Source: Amycolatopsis roodepoortensis (lineage in GTDB: Bacteria > Actinomycetota > Actinomycetes > Mycobacteriales > Pseudonocardiaceae). From it: 64,000 nucleotides of DNA. This document shows, in pieces, positions 23,102-31,291 of this stretch (position 1 is the stretch's first letter; each line of letters begins with the position of its first letter). Where the stretch lies: contig NZ_JADBEJ010000004.1 of assembly GCF_014873915.1 (NCBI RefSeq), forward strand, positions 1,178,001 through 1,242,000, read 5' to 3'. The notes beneath the pieces were generated by a model. It did no database searches and was not told the origin of the DNA. It was given only the letters and a program-made list of their open reading frames with translations. The translations under genes were made by a program, and so were the position numbers.

Positions 23102-24361
23102 TCATTCCCGGCGGGCCGCGGCGTAGGCGGCGGCCGCCAGTGAGGCCGCGAAAAGCGCGTAGGAGGCGGACAAACCGGTGCCGGAGGAGCTCAACGCGCC
23201 ACCGACGGCCCGGCCGAGCAGCTGCCCGACGCATTCCGCGGTGATGACGGCGGTCGCCAGTTCCGCGGCGGTGAAACCGCTCGTACCCGCGGTCGTGGCT
23301 CGGATGTACAGGCCGGGGTAGGCGAGTCCGACGCCGATCCCGGCGACGGCCCAGGCGGCGAGAGCCGTGGCGAACGAACCGCCGAAGGCGAGGACGGCGG
23401 TGCCGAGCGAGGTCATGCCCAAGCCCACGACGGGAAAGCGCGCCGAAGTGAACTTGGCGGCCACCAGGCTCGTCACCGCCCAGCCGAGCGGGGCGGCGCT
23501 CAACACGATCGCCGCCTGCCCGAGGCTCACCTGGTAACCGCTCGTCAGGAGCACGGTGATGAGACTGTCCGCGCCGAAATAGCCGACGGCGAACAGCACC
23601 ATCGCGCCGAGCGCGGCGGGGGTGCCCGGCCGGAGCCGTGCGGTGCCCGGCGGCAGGATCGCGATCATCCCGGCGACGGTGATCGCCGCCCCGGCGATCG
23701 CGAGCGGCCAGTAACCCGCGCTGAACACGACGAGTGCCGCTCCCAGCGGTACCGTCAGCGTCTTCGCGAGCGGTCGCTGTCCGTCCTCTGTGGACGGTTC
23801 ACCGCGGGCGGCGCGCACGACCAGCAACCGTCCGAAAAGGACGAACGGCACCGGGAGCAGCAGGGTCCACCGCCAGCCGACGAGATGCTCCAGGCCCAGC
23901 GTCGCGGCCGGGCCGACCAGCGCGGGCACGATCCACATCGCCGAGGACGCCGCGACCACGCGGATCCGCAGCCGGTCGTCGAGATACCGGATCGCCGAGC
24001 TGATCCCGAAAATCGCCAGGAGGCCACTGGCGAGCCCGGCGGAGAACTGGCCGAGGGCGAACATCCACGCCGTCCGTGCCGTCGCGGCCAGGAGCAGCCC
24101 GCCGAGATAAGCGGCCATCCCGACGGCGAGGGTGCCGCGCGGGCCCAGCCTGCCGAGAACGCGGCTCGCCAAGGGAAGCGCGACGAACAGCCCCAGTGTC
24201 GAGCCGGCGATCAGGAGCCCGAGGTCGTTCCTCGCGTCGAGCTCGGCGGCGACGATCGGCAGCAGGCTGGAAGCGACGAAACCGGTGACGGCCGCCGCGA
24301 ACTCGAGCGCGACGATGCCCACCGCGAGAAACAGCGGGCCCGCGCGCCGGGTCTCGGTCAC
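23102..24361 (-). CDS. MFS efflux transporter (12 TM)
   Basis: The 419-residue protein starts with a GTG that overlaps the stop of the VOC gene (GTGA). It has 12 hydrophobic segments and the MFS motif A-like loop SRVLGRLGPRG between TM2 and TM3; GFVASSLLPIVAAELDARNDLGLLIAG is typical of drug-H+ antiporters of the DHA1 group. The substrate is unknown. It is the last gene of an operon with a ribbon-helix-helix regulator and a VOC protein, suggesting response to a toxic compound. The frame extending upstream to 24721 is an artefact. Confidence 0.85.
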   Translation of the reverse strand: MTETRRAGPLFLAVGIVALEFAAAVTGFVASSLLPIVAAELDARNDLGLLIAGSTLGLFVALPLASRVLGRLGPRGTLAVGMAAYLGGLLLAATARTAWMFALGQFSAGLASGLLAIFGISSAIRYLDDRLRIRVVAASSAMWIVPALVGPAATLGLEHLVGWRWTLLLPVPFVLFGRLLVVRAARGEPSTEDGQRPLAKTLTVPLGAALVVFSAGYWPLAIAGAAITVAGMIAILPPGTARLRPGTPAALGAMVLFAVGYFGADSLITVLLTSGYQVSLGQAAIVLSAAPLGWAVTSLVAAKFTSARFPVVGLGMTSLGTAVLAFGGSFATALAAWAVAGIGVGLAYPGLYIRATTAGTSGFTAAELATAVITAECVGQLLGRAVGGALSSSGTGLSASYALFAASLAAAAYAAARRE

Positions 24362-24705
24362 GTGTAGAGGTCGCGGTCGTACAGATTGAGCTGCACCCAC
24401 ACCCCGTCCGGGTCCTGGACGCGCATCGAGTGACCGAAACCTTCGTCCATCGGCGGCCCCGGCTCGAAACCGGCCGCCCGCAGGCGTTCCGCGACGTCTT
24501 CCAACGGTTCCTCGGCCTCGAACGCCAGCTCGCAACGGCCGACGTCGTCGCCGGAGGACCGGTGGATGGCCAGCATCCCGCCCGCGGCGGGCATCTCGAC
24601 CCAGCCGCCGGGCCGCGACACGGGCCCGGTGCCGAGGCCGAGCGCCTCGTAGAACCGCGTCATCGCCTCGATGTCCGCGCTGTAGCGGATCGGCATGACC
24701 TTCAT
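24358..24705 (-). CDS. VOC family (glyoxalase/bleomycin-resistance-like) protein
   Basis: The 115-residue protein is a single VOC unit pair: IRYSADIEAMTRFYEALGLG at the start, GWVEMPAAGGMLAIHR, and FGHSMRVQDPDGVWVQLNLYD at the end, where metal-binding positions are expected. Members are lyases, dioxygenases or drug-binding proteins, and the substrate cannot be told. It is coupled on both sides by 4-bp overlaps, to the RHH gene before and the MFS gene after. Confidence 0.8.
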   Translation of the reverse strand: MKVMPIRYSADIEAMTRFYEALGLGTGPVSRPGGWVEMPAAGGMLAIHRSSGDDVGRCELAFEAEEPLEDVAERLRAAGFEPGPPMDEGFGHSMRVQDPDGVWVQLNLYDRDLYT

Positions 24706-24863
24706 CGCTCACGTTCCTCACTGGTCCGCAGCAGGTACTCCTCCAGCACCCGTTCGACGAACGACGAGAGCGACTCGTCGGCGTCGACGGACGCGTGCTT
24801 CACCCGCTTGATGAGGTCGTTCGGCAGGTAGACGTTGAATTGCCGCTTGGTGACCTCAGCCAT
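24702..24863 (-). CDS. Ribbon-helix-helix (CopG/Arc-like) regulator, 53 aa
   Basis: This short gene encodes MAEVTKRQFNVYLPNDLIKR, continuing to VKHASVDADESLSSFVERVLEEYL. The beta strand (QFNVYLP) followed by two helices is the classic ribbon-helix-helix fold. The stop overlaps the start of the VOC gene (ATGA), making it the first gene of a three-gene operon with VOC and MFS genes. A 9-bp inverted repeat just upstream of its start is a natural autoregulatory site. Confidence 0.75.
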   Translation of the reverse strand: MAEVTKRQFNVYLPNDLIKRVKHASVDADESLSSFVERVLEEYLLRTSEERER

Positions 24864-24865
24864 GC

Positions 24866-24891
24866 TCGCATGCTAGCAAGTGAGCATGCGA
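24866..24891. promoter_or_regulatory. Inverted repeat upstream of the RHH gene
   Basis: TCGCATGCT (24866-24874) and AGCATGCGA (24883-24891) are perfect complements separated by 8 nt, directly before the RHH start and overlapping the end of the next MFS gene. It is probably the RHH operator. Confidence 0.5.
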
Positions 24892-26033
24892 TCACGCGAG
24901 CGGTCGAGCAGCACCAGCGGGATCGTGGCCAGCGCCAGCGCCGCGCCGATCCACGGGATGGCCGTCAGCGACGCCCCCAGGTTCAGCGCCCCGGCGGCGA
25001 AGGCCGGGGTGAGGCTGATACCCAACTGGAAGGCCGAGACCGTGGTCGCGCCGGCGAGGGTCGGGGCGGCAGCGGCGATCGTGAAGACCCGCCCGTAGAG
25101 CGCCGGATTGAGCACGAAGGCCGCGACACCCAGCAGGAACACCGTCGGCACGACCACCAAGGCGGAAGACGCGAAAAGCGCGAGCAGCACCGAAAAGACC
25201 GCGATGCCGACGGCGCCGCCCAGCAGCGCGTGGTGCGGCCGGCGGTCCGAGATCCGGCCGCCGAGCGACAGTCCGGCGAAGGCGCCGATCCCGAACAGCG
25301 CGAGGACCGCGGGGATCCAGACCGCGGGCAGGACGTCCGCGAGCATCGCCGCCAGGTAGTTGAAGGACACCATGTACGCGGCCGTGCTCAGGATGGTGAC
25401 CGCGTAGACGCCCCAGAGGCGCGGCGTCCGCATGGCGCGCAATTCACCCGACAGGCTCGGCGCGGCGGACGTCGTGACCGGCAGCCCAACAGCACAGGCG
25501 ACCACGCCCAGAACGGTGAGCGCGACGACCCCCCAAAAGCCGCCGGTCCAGTCGGTGAGGTTGCTCAGCAGGGTGCCCGCCGGTCCCCCGGCCACCATCG
25601 CGACGCTGAGCCCGGCGACGACGACACCCGAAGCGCGGGCGTTGCGGTCGGGCGTCACCAGGCTGATCGCGGTCACGGCGGCGACGGCGAAGAAACCCGC
25701 GTAGGCGAGACCGGCGACGAACCTGGTGATCAGGAGGATCCAGTAGTCGCCGGAGAGCAGGCCGATCGCGATGGCGGCGGCGAAGACGGCCTGCGTCGTC
25801 ATCAAGGCCGTCCGCCGCGGCCACTTCAGGCTCAGCACGGCGAACGGCGGGCCGCCGAGGACGACACCGAGGGCGAACGCGGTGATGAGCGCGCCCGCGG
25901 ACGACAGGGAGACGCCGAGATCGGCGGCGGCCGCGGGCAGGACGCCGGCCATCAGGAATTCGGCGCTCCCCATCGCGAACAGGCTGAAGGACAGGAGATA
26001 GACCCCGGCGGGAAGGCGTTTCGTCTCGATCAT
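24873..26033 (-). CDS. MFS transporter, Cmx/AraJ (DHA1) type
   Basis: The 386-residue protein has 12 hydrophobic segments and the family signature FSLFAMGSAEFLMAGVLPAAAADLGVS in TM1, with LKWPRR as the loop 2-3 motif. It resembles chloramphenicol/arabinose-type efflux proteins of actinobacteria. The ATG at 26033 (MIETKRL) is chosen over 26069 because the upstream part would cross the promoter. The gene is divergent from a cupin-type regulator, which probably controls it through the palindromes between them. Confidence 0.85.
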   Translation of the reverse strand: MIETKRLPAGVYLLSFSLFAMGSAEFLMAGVLPAAAADLGVSLSSAGALITAFALGVVLGGPPFAVLSLKWPRRTALMTTQAVFAAAIAIGLLSGDYWILLITRFVAGLAYAGFFAVAAVTAISLVTPDRNARASGVVVAGLSVAMVAGGPAGTLLSNLTDWTGGFWGVVALTVLGVVACAVGLPVTTSAAPSLSGELRAMRTPRLWGVYAVTILSTAAYMVSFNYLAAMLADVLPAVWIPAVLALFGIGAFAGLSLGGRISDRRPHHALLGGAVGIAVFSVLLALFASSALVVVPTVFLLGVAAFVLNPALYGRVFTIAAAAPTLAGATTVSAFQLGISLTPAFAAGALNLGASLTAIPWIGAALALATIPLVLLDRSRDRMLTC

Positions 26034-26113
26034 GCCGCCAGCATCGGGAGCTTCTGGCTGTTTCGGCAAAGAACTTTGCCGGAACCGGGACGACCTGCTG
26101 TGCTGGCGGCATG
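26031..26113. promoter_or_regulatory. Divergent promoter region with palindromic operators
   Basis: The same 13-mer TGCTGGCGGCATG, ending in the start codon, precedes both divergent genes (26031-26043 reversed and 26101-26113), so the whole region is bounded by an inverted repeat. In the centre GGCAAAG-AA-CTTTGCC (26065-26080) is a second, tighter palindrome. The arrangement suits control of both genes by the XRE-cupin protein. Confidence 0.6.
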
Positions 26114-26668
26114 GAGAGCCAACCCACCGTCACCGCGGCGATCGAACAGATCGCGCCCCGGCTGCGCCGCGCCAGGGAGAAGAAGGGCACCACGCTGGTG
26201 GAACTGAGCCGCGCCACCGGTATCTCCACCAGCACCCTGTCCCGGCTCGAATCCGGGCAGCGCAAACCGAGCCTCGAACTGCTGCTGCCGGTCATCGCCG
26301 CGTTGGGCCTGCGCGTCGACGAGATCGTCTCGTCACCGAGAGTGCTGGAACCGCCCGCGGACGGCCGGGTCCTGATCCCGCTCACCCGGCACGAGGACGG
26401 GCCCCGTGCCTACAAGATGACGATCCCGGCGAGCGACGACGAACCCCACCCGCGAACGCACGGCGGCCGTGAATGGCTGTACGTGCTGCGCGGCAGGCTC
26501 CGGCTCGTGCTCGGCGACCAGGACGTCGTACTCGGCGCGGGCGAGGCCGCCGAGTTCGACTGCCGGACGCCGCACTGGTTCGGCGCCACCGGCCGCGGGC
26601 GGGTCGAGGTGCTCAGCCTCTTCGGCGAACAGGGCGAACGGGTCCACGTCCGCGCCCGCACCCGGTAG
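26111..26668 (+). CDS. XRE-cupin transcriptional regulator
   Basis: The 185-residue protein joins an XRE HTH (LRRAREKKGTTLVELSRATGIS, STLSRLESGQRKPSLELLLP) to a C-terminal cupin barrel (HTHGGREWLYVLRGRLRLVLGDQDVVLGAGEAAEFD). Such regulators sense a small ligand in the cupin and usually control a neighbouring transporter or catabolic gene. It is divergent from the MFS gene, its likely target. Confidence 0.85.
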   Translation: MESQPTVTAAIEQIAPRLRRAREKKGTTLVELSRATGISTSTLSRLESGQRKPSLELLLPVIAALGLRVDEIVSSPRVLEPPADGRVLIPLTRHEDGPRAYKMTIPASDDEPHPRTHGGREWLYVLRGRLRLVLGDQDVVLGAGEAAEFDCRTPHWFGATGRGRVEVLSLFGEQGERVHVRARTR

Positions 26669-26671
26669 CTC

Positions 26672-27079
26672 TCAGACGCGCTGCTGGATACGGATCAGGT
26701 TCCCCGACGGGTCGCGGACGGCGCCGTCACGCAGGCCGTACGGCTGGTCGGTGGGCTCCTGGATGACCTCGGCGCCCGACTCCTGCAGGTGCTTGAAGAG
26801 ACCGTCGAGGTCATCGGAGGAGAACAGGATGCCCGCGTAGGTGCCCTTGGCCATCATCTCGCCGATGACGCGCCGTTCGTCCTCGGTGATGCCCGGGTCG
26901 ACGGCGGGCGGGTGCAGCACGATCGACACCGGCTGCCCCGGCGGGCCGACGGTGATCCAGCGCATGCCGTCGTAGCCGACGTCGTTGCGAACCTCGAAGC
27001 CGAGGAGGTCGCGGTAGAAGGCCAGGGCGGCGTCGGGGTCGGTCTGCGGGAGGAAGCTCCCGTGAATGGCGATGTCCAT
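26672..27079 (-). CDS. VOC family (glyoxalase-like) protein
   Basis: The 135-residue protein starts MDIAIHGSFLPQTDPDAALAFYRDLLGFEV and ends GLRDGAVRDPSGNLIRIQQRV, the paired beta-alpha-beta units of glyoxalase-type proteins. The central SIVLHPPAVDPGIT segment is as in phenazine/antibiotic-binding members. The reaction cannot be predicted. It ends 4 bp after the XRE-cupin gene, convergently, and begins 10 bp after the decarboxylase gene on the same strand. Confidence 0.8.
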   Translation of the reverse strand: MDIAIHGSFLPQTDPDAALAFYRDLLGFEVRNDVGYDGMRWITVGPPGQPVSIVLHPPAVDPGITEDERRVIGEMMAKGTYAGILFSSDDLDGLFKHLQESGAEVIQEPTDQPYGLRDGAVRDPSGNLIRIQQRV

Positions 27080-27089
27080 GACGGTCACG

Positions 27090-28469
27090 CTAGGTGAGAC
27101 CGGTTCGCGGCGCTTCTCGATTCCTGATCGCCTCGATCGCGGCCACGCTGCGGTCGACGTCCGCCTCGGTGGTGCTCCAGTTGGACACGGAGACACGCAT
27201 CAGGCGCATGCCGTGCCAGGTGGTCGCGCCCATCCAGCACTCGCCGGAACGCTGAAGGGCCTCGACGACCCGGTCCGTATCGTCGCCGAAGCTGACGAGG
27301 ACCTGGTTCAGCACCACGTCGTTCACGACGGAGACGCCTTCGCACGCTTCGAGTTTCTCGGCGAACCTCCTGGCCAGCGCGCAGCATCGCTCGATCATCT
27401 CGGCGATCCCCTCGCGGCCGAGTTCGCTGAGCGCCGCCCACGTCGCGAACCCCCGCGCCCGGCGGGAGGATTCCGGCACGAAGTCACTCGGCGCCCTCAC
27501 CCCGCCCTCCCCCTGGCCGGTCAGATATGCGGCGGTGAGCGCCATCGCGGCCCGGTGCGACTCGGGATGAGCGCAGAACGCGTAACCGCAGTCGTAGGGG
27601 ACGTTGAGCCACTTGTGCCCGTCGACCGCCCAGGAGTCGGCCTTCTCCAGCCCCACGGTCAGTCGCTGGAGCGCGGGAGCGGCGGCCGCCCAGAGCCCGA
27701 ACGCGCCGTCGACGTGCACCCAGGCTCCGTGGCGATGGGCGATCTCCGTCGCGGCGGCGAAGTTGTCGAACGCGCCGGTGTTCACGTTCCCGGCCTGGAG
27801 GCAAACGATTGCGGGCCCATCGAGCGTCCGTTCGAGATCGGCATTGTCGATGGCGCCCTGGCCGTCCGCGCGGACCGGCCGGACGGCGTCGGTGCCCAAG
27901 CCGAGCAAGCGGAGCGACCGGTCGATCGTCGCGTGCCGCTCCTCGCTGGCGACGACCGGCAGCGGCGGCGCCCCGTGCAGCCCGCGGCGCTCGACGTCCC
28001 ACCCGGCCCGCGCGAGGACGTGGTGCCGGGCGGCGGCGAGGCCGACCGTGTTCGCGCCCTGCCCGCCGGTCACGAAACCGAACGACGCACCGGACGGCAG
28101 GCCGAGGACGTTCTTGAGCCATTCGCCCGCCACCTCCTCGACGATCGCGGCGGCGGGCGAGGTGATCTTGTTGAACGCGGGCTGGTCCCAGCCGGTCGCG
28201 AGCATGTCGGCCGCGGTCGCGGCGTCCAGCGCCCCACCGGTGACGAAACCGAAGTACCTCGGGCCGGTGTTCGCCACCAGCGCCGGCTCGACGGCGTCCG
28301 CCAGCCGCCGGATGACGTCGGCGGGCGCGGCGGGTTTCTCCGGCAGGTCACCGAGCTTCTCCCGGACGCCCGTCGTGTCCTCGGGGAAGACCGGGGCGTC
28401 GGTGACGCTTGCGCGGTAACGGGTGACACGGGCGGCGACATCGGCCAGCAGATCCCCCAACTCGGTCAT
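27090..28469 (-). CDS. PLP-dependent group II amino acid decarboxylase family
   Basis: The 459-residue protein has the fold-type I aspartate aminotransferase-like domain of group II decarboxylases. It contains GPRYFGFVTGGALDAA, the cofactor region FGFVTGGQGANTVGL, the Asp-containing HVDGAFGLW, and the Schiff-base Lys in VDGHKWLNVPYD. It probably removes the carboxyl group of an aromatic or acidic amino acid; some relatives are aldehyde synthases. The ATG at 28469 is chosen by family alignment, and the upstream extension is non-coding in character. The DUF6463-like gene ends 5 bp before it. Confidence 0.85.
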   Translation of the reverse strand: MTELGDLLADVAARVTRYRASVTDAPVFPEDTTGVREKLGDLPEKPAAPADVIRRLADAVEPALVANTGPRYFGFVTGGALDAATAADMLATGWDQPAFNKITSPAAAIVEEVAGEWLKNVLGLPSGASFGFVTGGQGANTVGLAAARHHVLARAGWDVERRGLHGAPPLPVVASEERHATIDRSLRLLGLGTDAVRPVRADGQGAIDNADLERTLDGPAIVCLQAGNVNTGAFDNFAAATEIAHRHGAWVHVDGAFGLWAAAAPALQRLTVGLEKADSWAVDGHKWLNVPYDCGYAFCAHPESHRAAMALTAAYLTGQGEGGVRAPSDFVPESSRRARGFATWAALSELGREGIAEMIERCCALARRFAEKLEACEGVSVVNDVVLNQVLVSFGDDTDRVVEALQRSGECWMGATTWHGMRLMRVSVSNWSTTEADVDRSVAAIEAIRNREAPRTGLT

Positions 28470-28473
28470 GCGT

Positions 28474-28917
28474 TCATGATTCACGACCGCGCCGGGCTCC
28501 TGCCAGGAAAAGCGCACCGACGAGCAGCAGGGCGATCGTTCCGGCGTCGAAACCGCCCAGCAGGCCGAGCAGGACCGCCCACGCGAGAACGCCCGACCCC
28601 AGCCAGGCGGGCACGCGTCCACCGCGCCGGGTGTGCCGGAGCACCAGCCCGCCGAGCAGGAGCAGCGGCACCCCGAAACTTCCCGGGCTGAGCCAGAACG
28701 CCTCGGCCATGGGGAGCCGGTCGGGCGTGGGGTCCAGCGTGACCGTGTTGAAGAATCCTTCGTCGAAGATCCGCTCCCAGACTTCCCGGCGCATGAAGCC
28801 GGCGACGACGGTGTGGAAGACGCCGCCGCCCAGCGCGAGGATCCCGCCCCAGGTGGCCGGATCGCGCCACCGGACGCGGGGGGTGGTCGCTTCGTGAGGC
28901 CTATCGATTGTCTGCAT
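28474..28917 (-). CDS. Small membrane protein, DUF6463-like
   Basis: The 147-residue protein has four likely membrane segments (GGILALGGGVFHTVVAGFM, FGVPLLLLGGLVL, WLGSGVLAWAVLLGLLGG, AGTIALLLVGALFLAG). Between the first and second lies the segment EVWERIFDEGFFNTV, which I recall from DUF6463 proteins. The function is unknown. ATG at 28917 (MQTIDRP) is preferred; an upstream ATG at 28941 is possible. Confidence 0.65.
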   Translation of the reverse strand: MQTIDRPHEATTPRVRWRDPATWGGILALGGGVFHTVVAGFMRREVWERIFDEGFFNTVTLDPTPDRLPMAEAFWLSPGSFGVPLLLLGGLVLRHTRRGGRVPAWLGSGVLAWAVLLGLLGGFDAGTIALLLVGALFLAGARRGRES

Positions 28918-28997
28918 GCGCATCAGGCTGCTCGCCGGCACGGCGGGAATCCTCGGCCTGAGGTGCTCAGCCCCTCCTCCGAAAGGATGAGATCGCC

Positions 28998-29642
28998 TCA
29001 GCTCGGCCGCACGAGCCCGTTCTCGTACGCGAAGATCACCGCCTGCACCCGGTCACGGACCTCGAGTTTGGCGAGGAGATGACCGACGTGCGTTTTCACC
29101 GTGGTTTCGGAGAGGAAGAGCCGCTGCGCGGTCTCGGCGTTGGAGTAGCCCTGCGCGATCTCCAGCAACACGTCGCGTTCGCGCGCGGTGAGCCGGTTCA
29201 GGAGCGGGGAAGTCTCGCGGGCGACCGCGAGCTGGTCCAGCATGCGGCGGGTCGTGGAGCGCGCGATCACGGCGTCGCCGGCGTGGACGGCTCGGATGGC
29301 GTGCAGCACTTCGCCGGCCGACGCGTCCTTGAGCAGGAACCCGCTCGCCCCGGCTCGCAGGCCGGCGATGGCGTACTCGTCGAGATCGAACGTCGTCAGC
29401 AGGATCACCTTGGGCGCGTTCTCGCGGGCGGCGATCAGCCCGGTGGCCTCGACGCCGTCCATCCGTGGCATCTGGACGTCCATCAGCACGACGTCGACCG
29501 GCGTCTCGGCGAGCTTCGAGACGGCCTCGACACCGTCGGCCGCCTGGACGACGATCCGGATGTCGTCGGTCGCGTCGACGACCATGGCCAGCCCGGTCCG
29601 GACCAGTTCCTGGTCGTCGACCAGCGCGACGTCGATCGTCAT
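28998..29642 (-). CDS. NarL/LuxR-type response regulator
   Basis: The 214-residue protein has a receiver domain (VALVDDQELVRTGLAMVVDA, with phosphoacceptor Asp in VVLMDVQMPRMDG and Lys in GFLLKDAS) and a C-terminal LuxR HTH (LTARERDVLLEIAQGYSNAE, SETTVKTHVGHLLAKLEV). It is coupled to the sensor kinase gene by a 4-bp overlap (ATGA), so the pair forms one two-component system. The target genes are not evident; the divergent P450 of the biosynthetic cluster lies only one gene away. Confidence 0.92.
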   Translation of the reverse strand: MTIDVALVDDQELVRTGLAMVVDATDDIRIVVQAADGVEAVSKLAETPVDVVLMDVQMPRMDGVEATGLIAARENAPKVILLTTFDLDEYAIAGLRAGASGFLLKDASAGEVLHAIRAVHAGDAVIARSTTRRMLDQLAVARETSPLLNRLTARERDVLLEIAQGYSNAETAQRLFLSETTVKTHVGHLLAKLEVRDRVQAVIFAYENGLVRPS

Positions 29643-30889
29643 CCCGAAGCTCCCTGTTCACCGACGCGGAACTCCGCGCGCACCCGGAAACCGCCGCCGG
29701 CCGGACCGGCCTCGAACGTACCGCCCGCGGCGCGCACGCGTTCCCGGACGCCACTCAGTCCGGCGCCCGTCCCGGGGAGCGACGGCCGCTCGCCGGCACC
29801 GGCCCCGTCGTCCTCGACGACGAACTCCGACGCCTGCGGGGTGTGCGTGATCGTGACGGTGACACTCGTGCGCGGGCCCGCGTGCTTGACGCTGTTGGTC
29901 AAGCCCTCCTGGACGAGCCGGTACGCCGCCATGGCCGCGTTCGCCGTCAGCGCGTCGGGCCGCCCCCGCTCGGACAGCCGGACGTCGACGCCCGTCGCGC
30001 GGACCCGCTCCACCAAGTCCGGTATCCCGGCGAGCGAGGGGCGCGTTTCGCTGTCCCGCAACACCCGTAGCGTGTCCCGCATGTCGGCCAGTGCCTCACG
30101 AGCGGTCCCGGCGATGACGGTGAGCGCCTGTGCCGCGCGGTCCGGCGACTTGGAAGCGATGGCGGAACCGCCTTCGGCCTGACGCACGATGACCGCCAGC
30201 GAATGGGCGACGATGTCGTGCATGTCGCGGGCGATGCGCTGCCGTTCGCCGGCCGCGGCACGCTCGGCGGCTTCCGCGGCCTCGTCGGCGAGGCGGCGCC
30301 GCCGGTCGAACCGGAAGCGGCCGACGGCCCAGGTGCCCGCCACCGCCGCGACCAAAGCGAGCACGGCCAGCAGCAGCGTGAGCCACCCCGCGGGCAGCGC
30401 GCCGTAGGCCGTCGCCGTCCGGGCCGTGCACAGCACCGCTCCGAGCACGCTGATTCCCAAGGCGAGCAGGCTCTCGCGCAGCGGCCGATGCGCGGCGACG
30501 GCGTACAGGAGCACCAGGTAGACCGCCGACGTCGGGAGGAAGAAAAGCGGGATCTCCATGCTGTCGCTCGCGCTCGCCAGCCCCAATGGCTCGGCCCGGA
30601 CCACCGTGTTCGGCAGCACGACGAGCACCGCCATCGCCAGCGTGGCGGCGGCGAACGCGGTTTTGGTGGCGATCCGCCGCAGCGCGACGGTGGAGTGCAC
30701 CACGATCGCGCAGACACCCGCCACCCACAGCGCCCAGGCCGGCGAATCGGCGACCAGGAGGATGTCGAGCGAACCCGGCCCCAGCAGTGCCGCGACGGCC
30801 AGGGCGAGCAGGAGGTCCGAACCGGCCGGGTGTGCCCGCGTCCACCGGTCCACGCGGTCGGTCCACGTCACGGCCATGATCGTAGACAT
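29639..30889 (-). CDS. Sensor histidine kinase (HisKA_3 type)
   Basis: The 416-residue membrane protein has about five to six hydrophobic segments in residues 20-185. A dimerisation/phosphoacceptor helix follows (ERQRIARDMHDIVAHSLAVIVRQAEGG, with the acceptor His in DMHD), and then the HATPase domain with N-box LVQEGLTNSVKHA and G-box GAGLSGVRERV. The start is 30889 or 30877 (two in-frame ATGs); neither has a strong ribosome site. The frame continues upstream through the P450 region on the opposite strand, but that part is a shadow. Confidence 0.9.
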   Translation of the reverse strand: MSTIMAVTWTDRVDRWTRAHPAGSDLLLALAVAALLGPGSLDILLVADSPAWALWVAGVCAIVVHSTVALRRIATKTAFAAATLAMAVLVVLPNTVVRAEPLGLASASDSMEIPLFFLPTSAVYLVLLYAVAAHRPLRESLLALGISVLGAVLCTARTATAYGALPAGWLTLLLAVLALVAAVAGTWAVGRFRFDRRRRLADEAAEAAERAAAGERQRIARDMHDIVAHSLAVIVRQAEGGSAIASKSPDRAAQALTVIAGTAREALADMRDTLRVLRDSETRPSLAGIPDLVERVRATGVDVRLSERGRPDALTANAAMAAYRLVQEGLTNSVKHAGPRTSVTVTITHTPQASEFVVEDDGAGAGERPSLPGTGAGLSGVRERVRAAGGTFEAGPAGGGFRVRAEFRVGEQGASG

Positions 30890-31291
30890 CGTCGCCGGGC
30901 GTGACCAGGCCCTCACGGGACCTTGGGAAACCTTGTTCGACCTGCGTCGGAATGCCCCGGCACCGTAGGGCGTCGGCACTGTTGCCGGCAGAGTACCGGC
31001 GAAAATCCGGTTACAGTCCGCGATCCCCTGCCAGGCAGGTTCAGAGGGAAGGGCGAGGGTGAGGCGTCGCGAAAGCCACTTTCGGGACGTCCAGGGTCGC
31101 GAAAGTGGCTTTCGCGACACGCCGTCGGGGGCGGGGGAGGAAGGCGCGCGCGACCGGGCCGGGCCCTCGCGGGGACGGCAATCGACGAGACGAGCAGGCG
31201 CGGGTGGCGGTGTGACGATGGGCCCGAGCCGCCGGGACGAGACCGTCGAAGTGATGGCCGACGCCGGGTTCTGACATCTGAGGGCGGAAGA
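30890..31291. other. Divergent intergenic region at the left edge of the biosynthetic cluster
   Basis: About 400 bp between the sensor kinase and the first P450, with no gene that I can support. It holds one copy of the hairpin repeat at 31066-31118. The cluster promoter for the P450-methyltransferase operon should lie between the hairpin and 31292. Confidence 0.6.
31066..31118. repeat. Hairpin repeat, copy 1
   Basis: Two 23-nt arms beginning GTCGCGAAAGCCACTTTC and its complement are separated by the 7-nt spacer GTCCAGG. This copy has one arm mismatch. It belongs to the family at 40949, 47108, 58629 and 58720. Confidence 0.85.

Noticed and set aside
23102-24721. A 539-residue frame that would fuse an N-terminal extension to the MFS protein
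   Set aside because: The first 120 residues are the VOC gene read out of frame; the GTG at 24361 overlapping the VOC stop is the natural start.
24795-26207. A 470-residue plus-strand frame opposite the MFS gene
   Set aside because: It has highly charged repetitive composition without domains, and is antisense to a clear 12-TM transporter.
27090-28469. PLP decarboxylase as part of the biosynthetic cluster
   Set aside because: It is separated from the cluster by the two-component system and associates with VOC and DUF6463-like genes; nothing links it to cluster chemistry.
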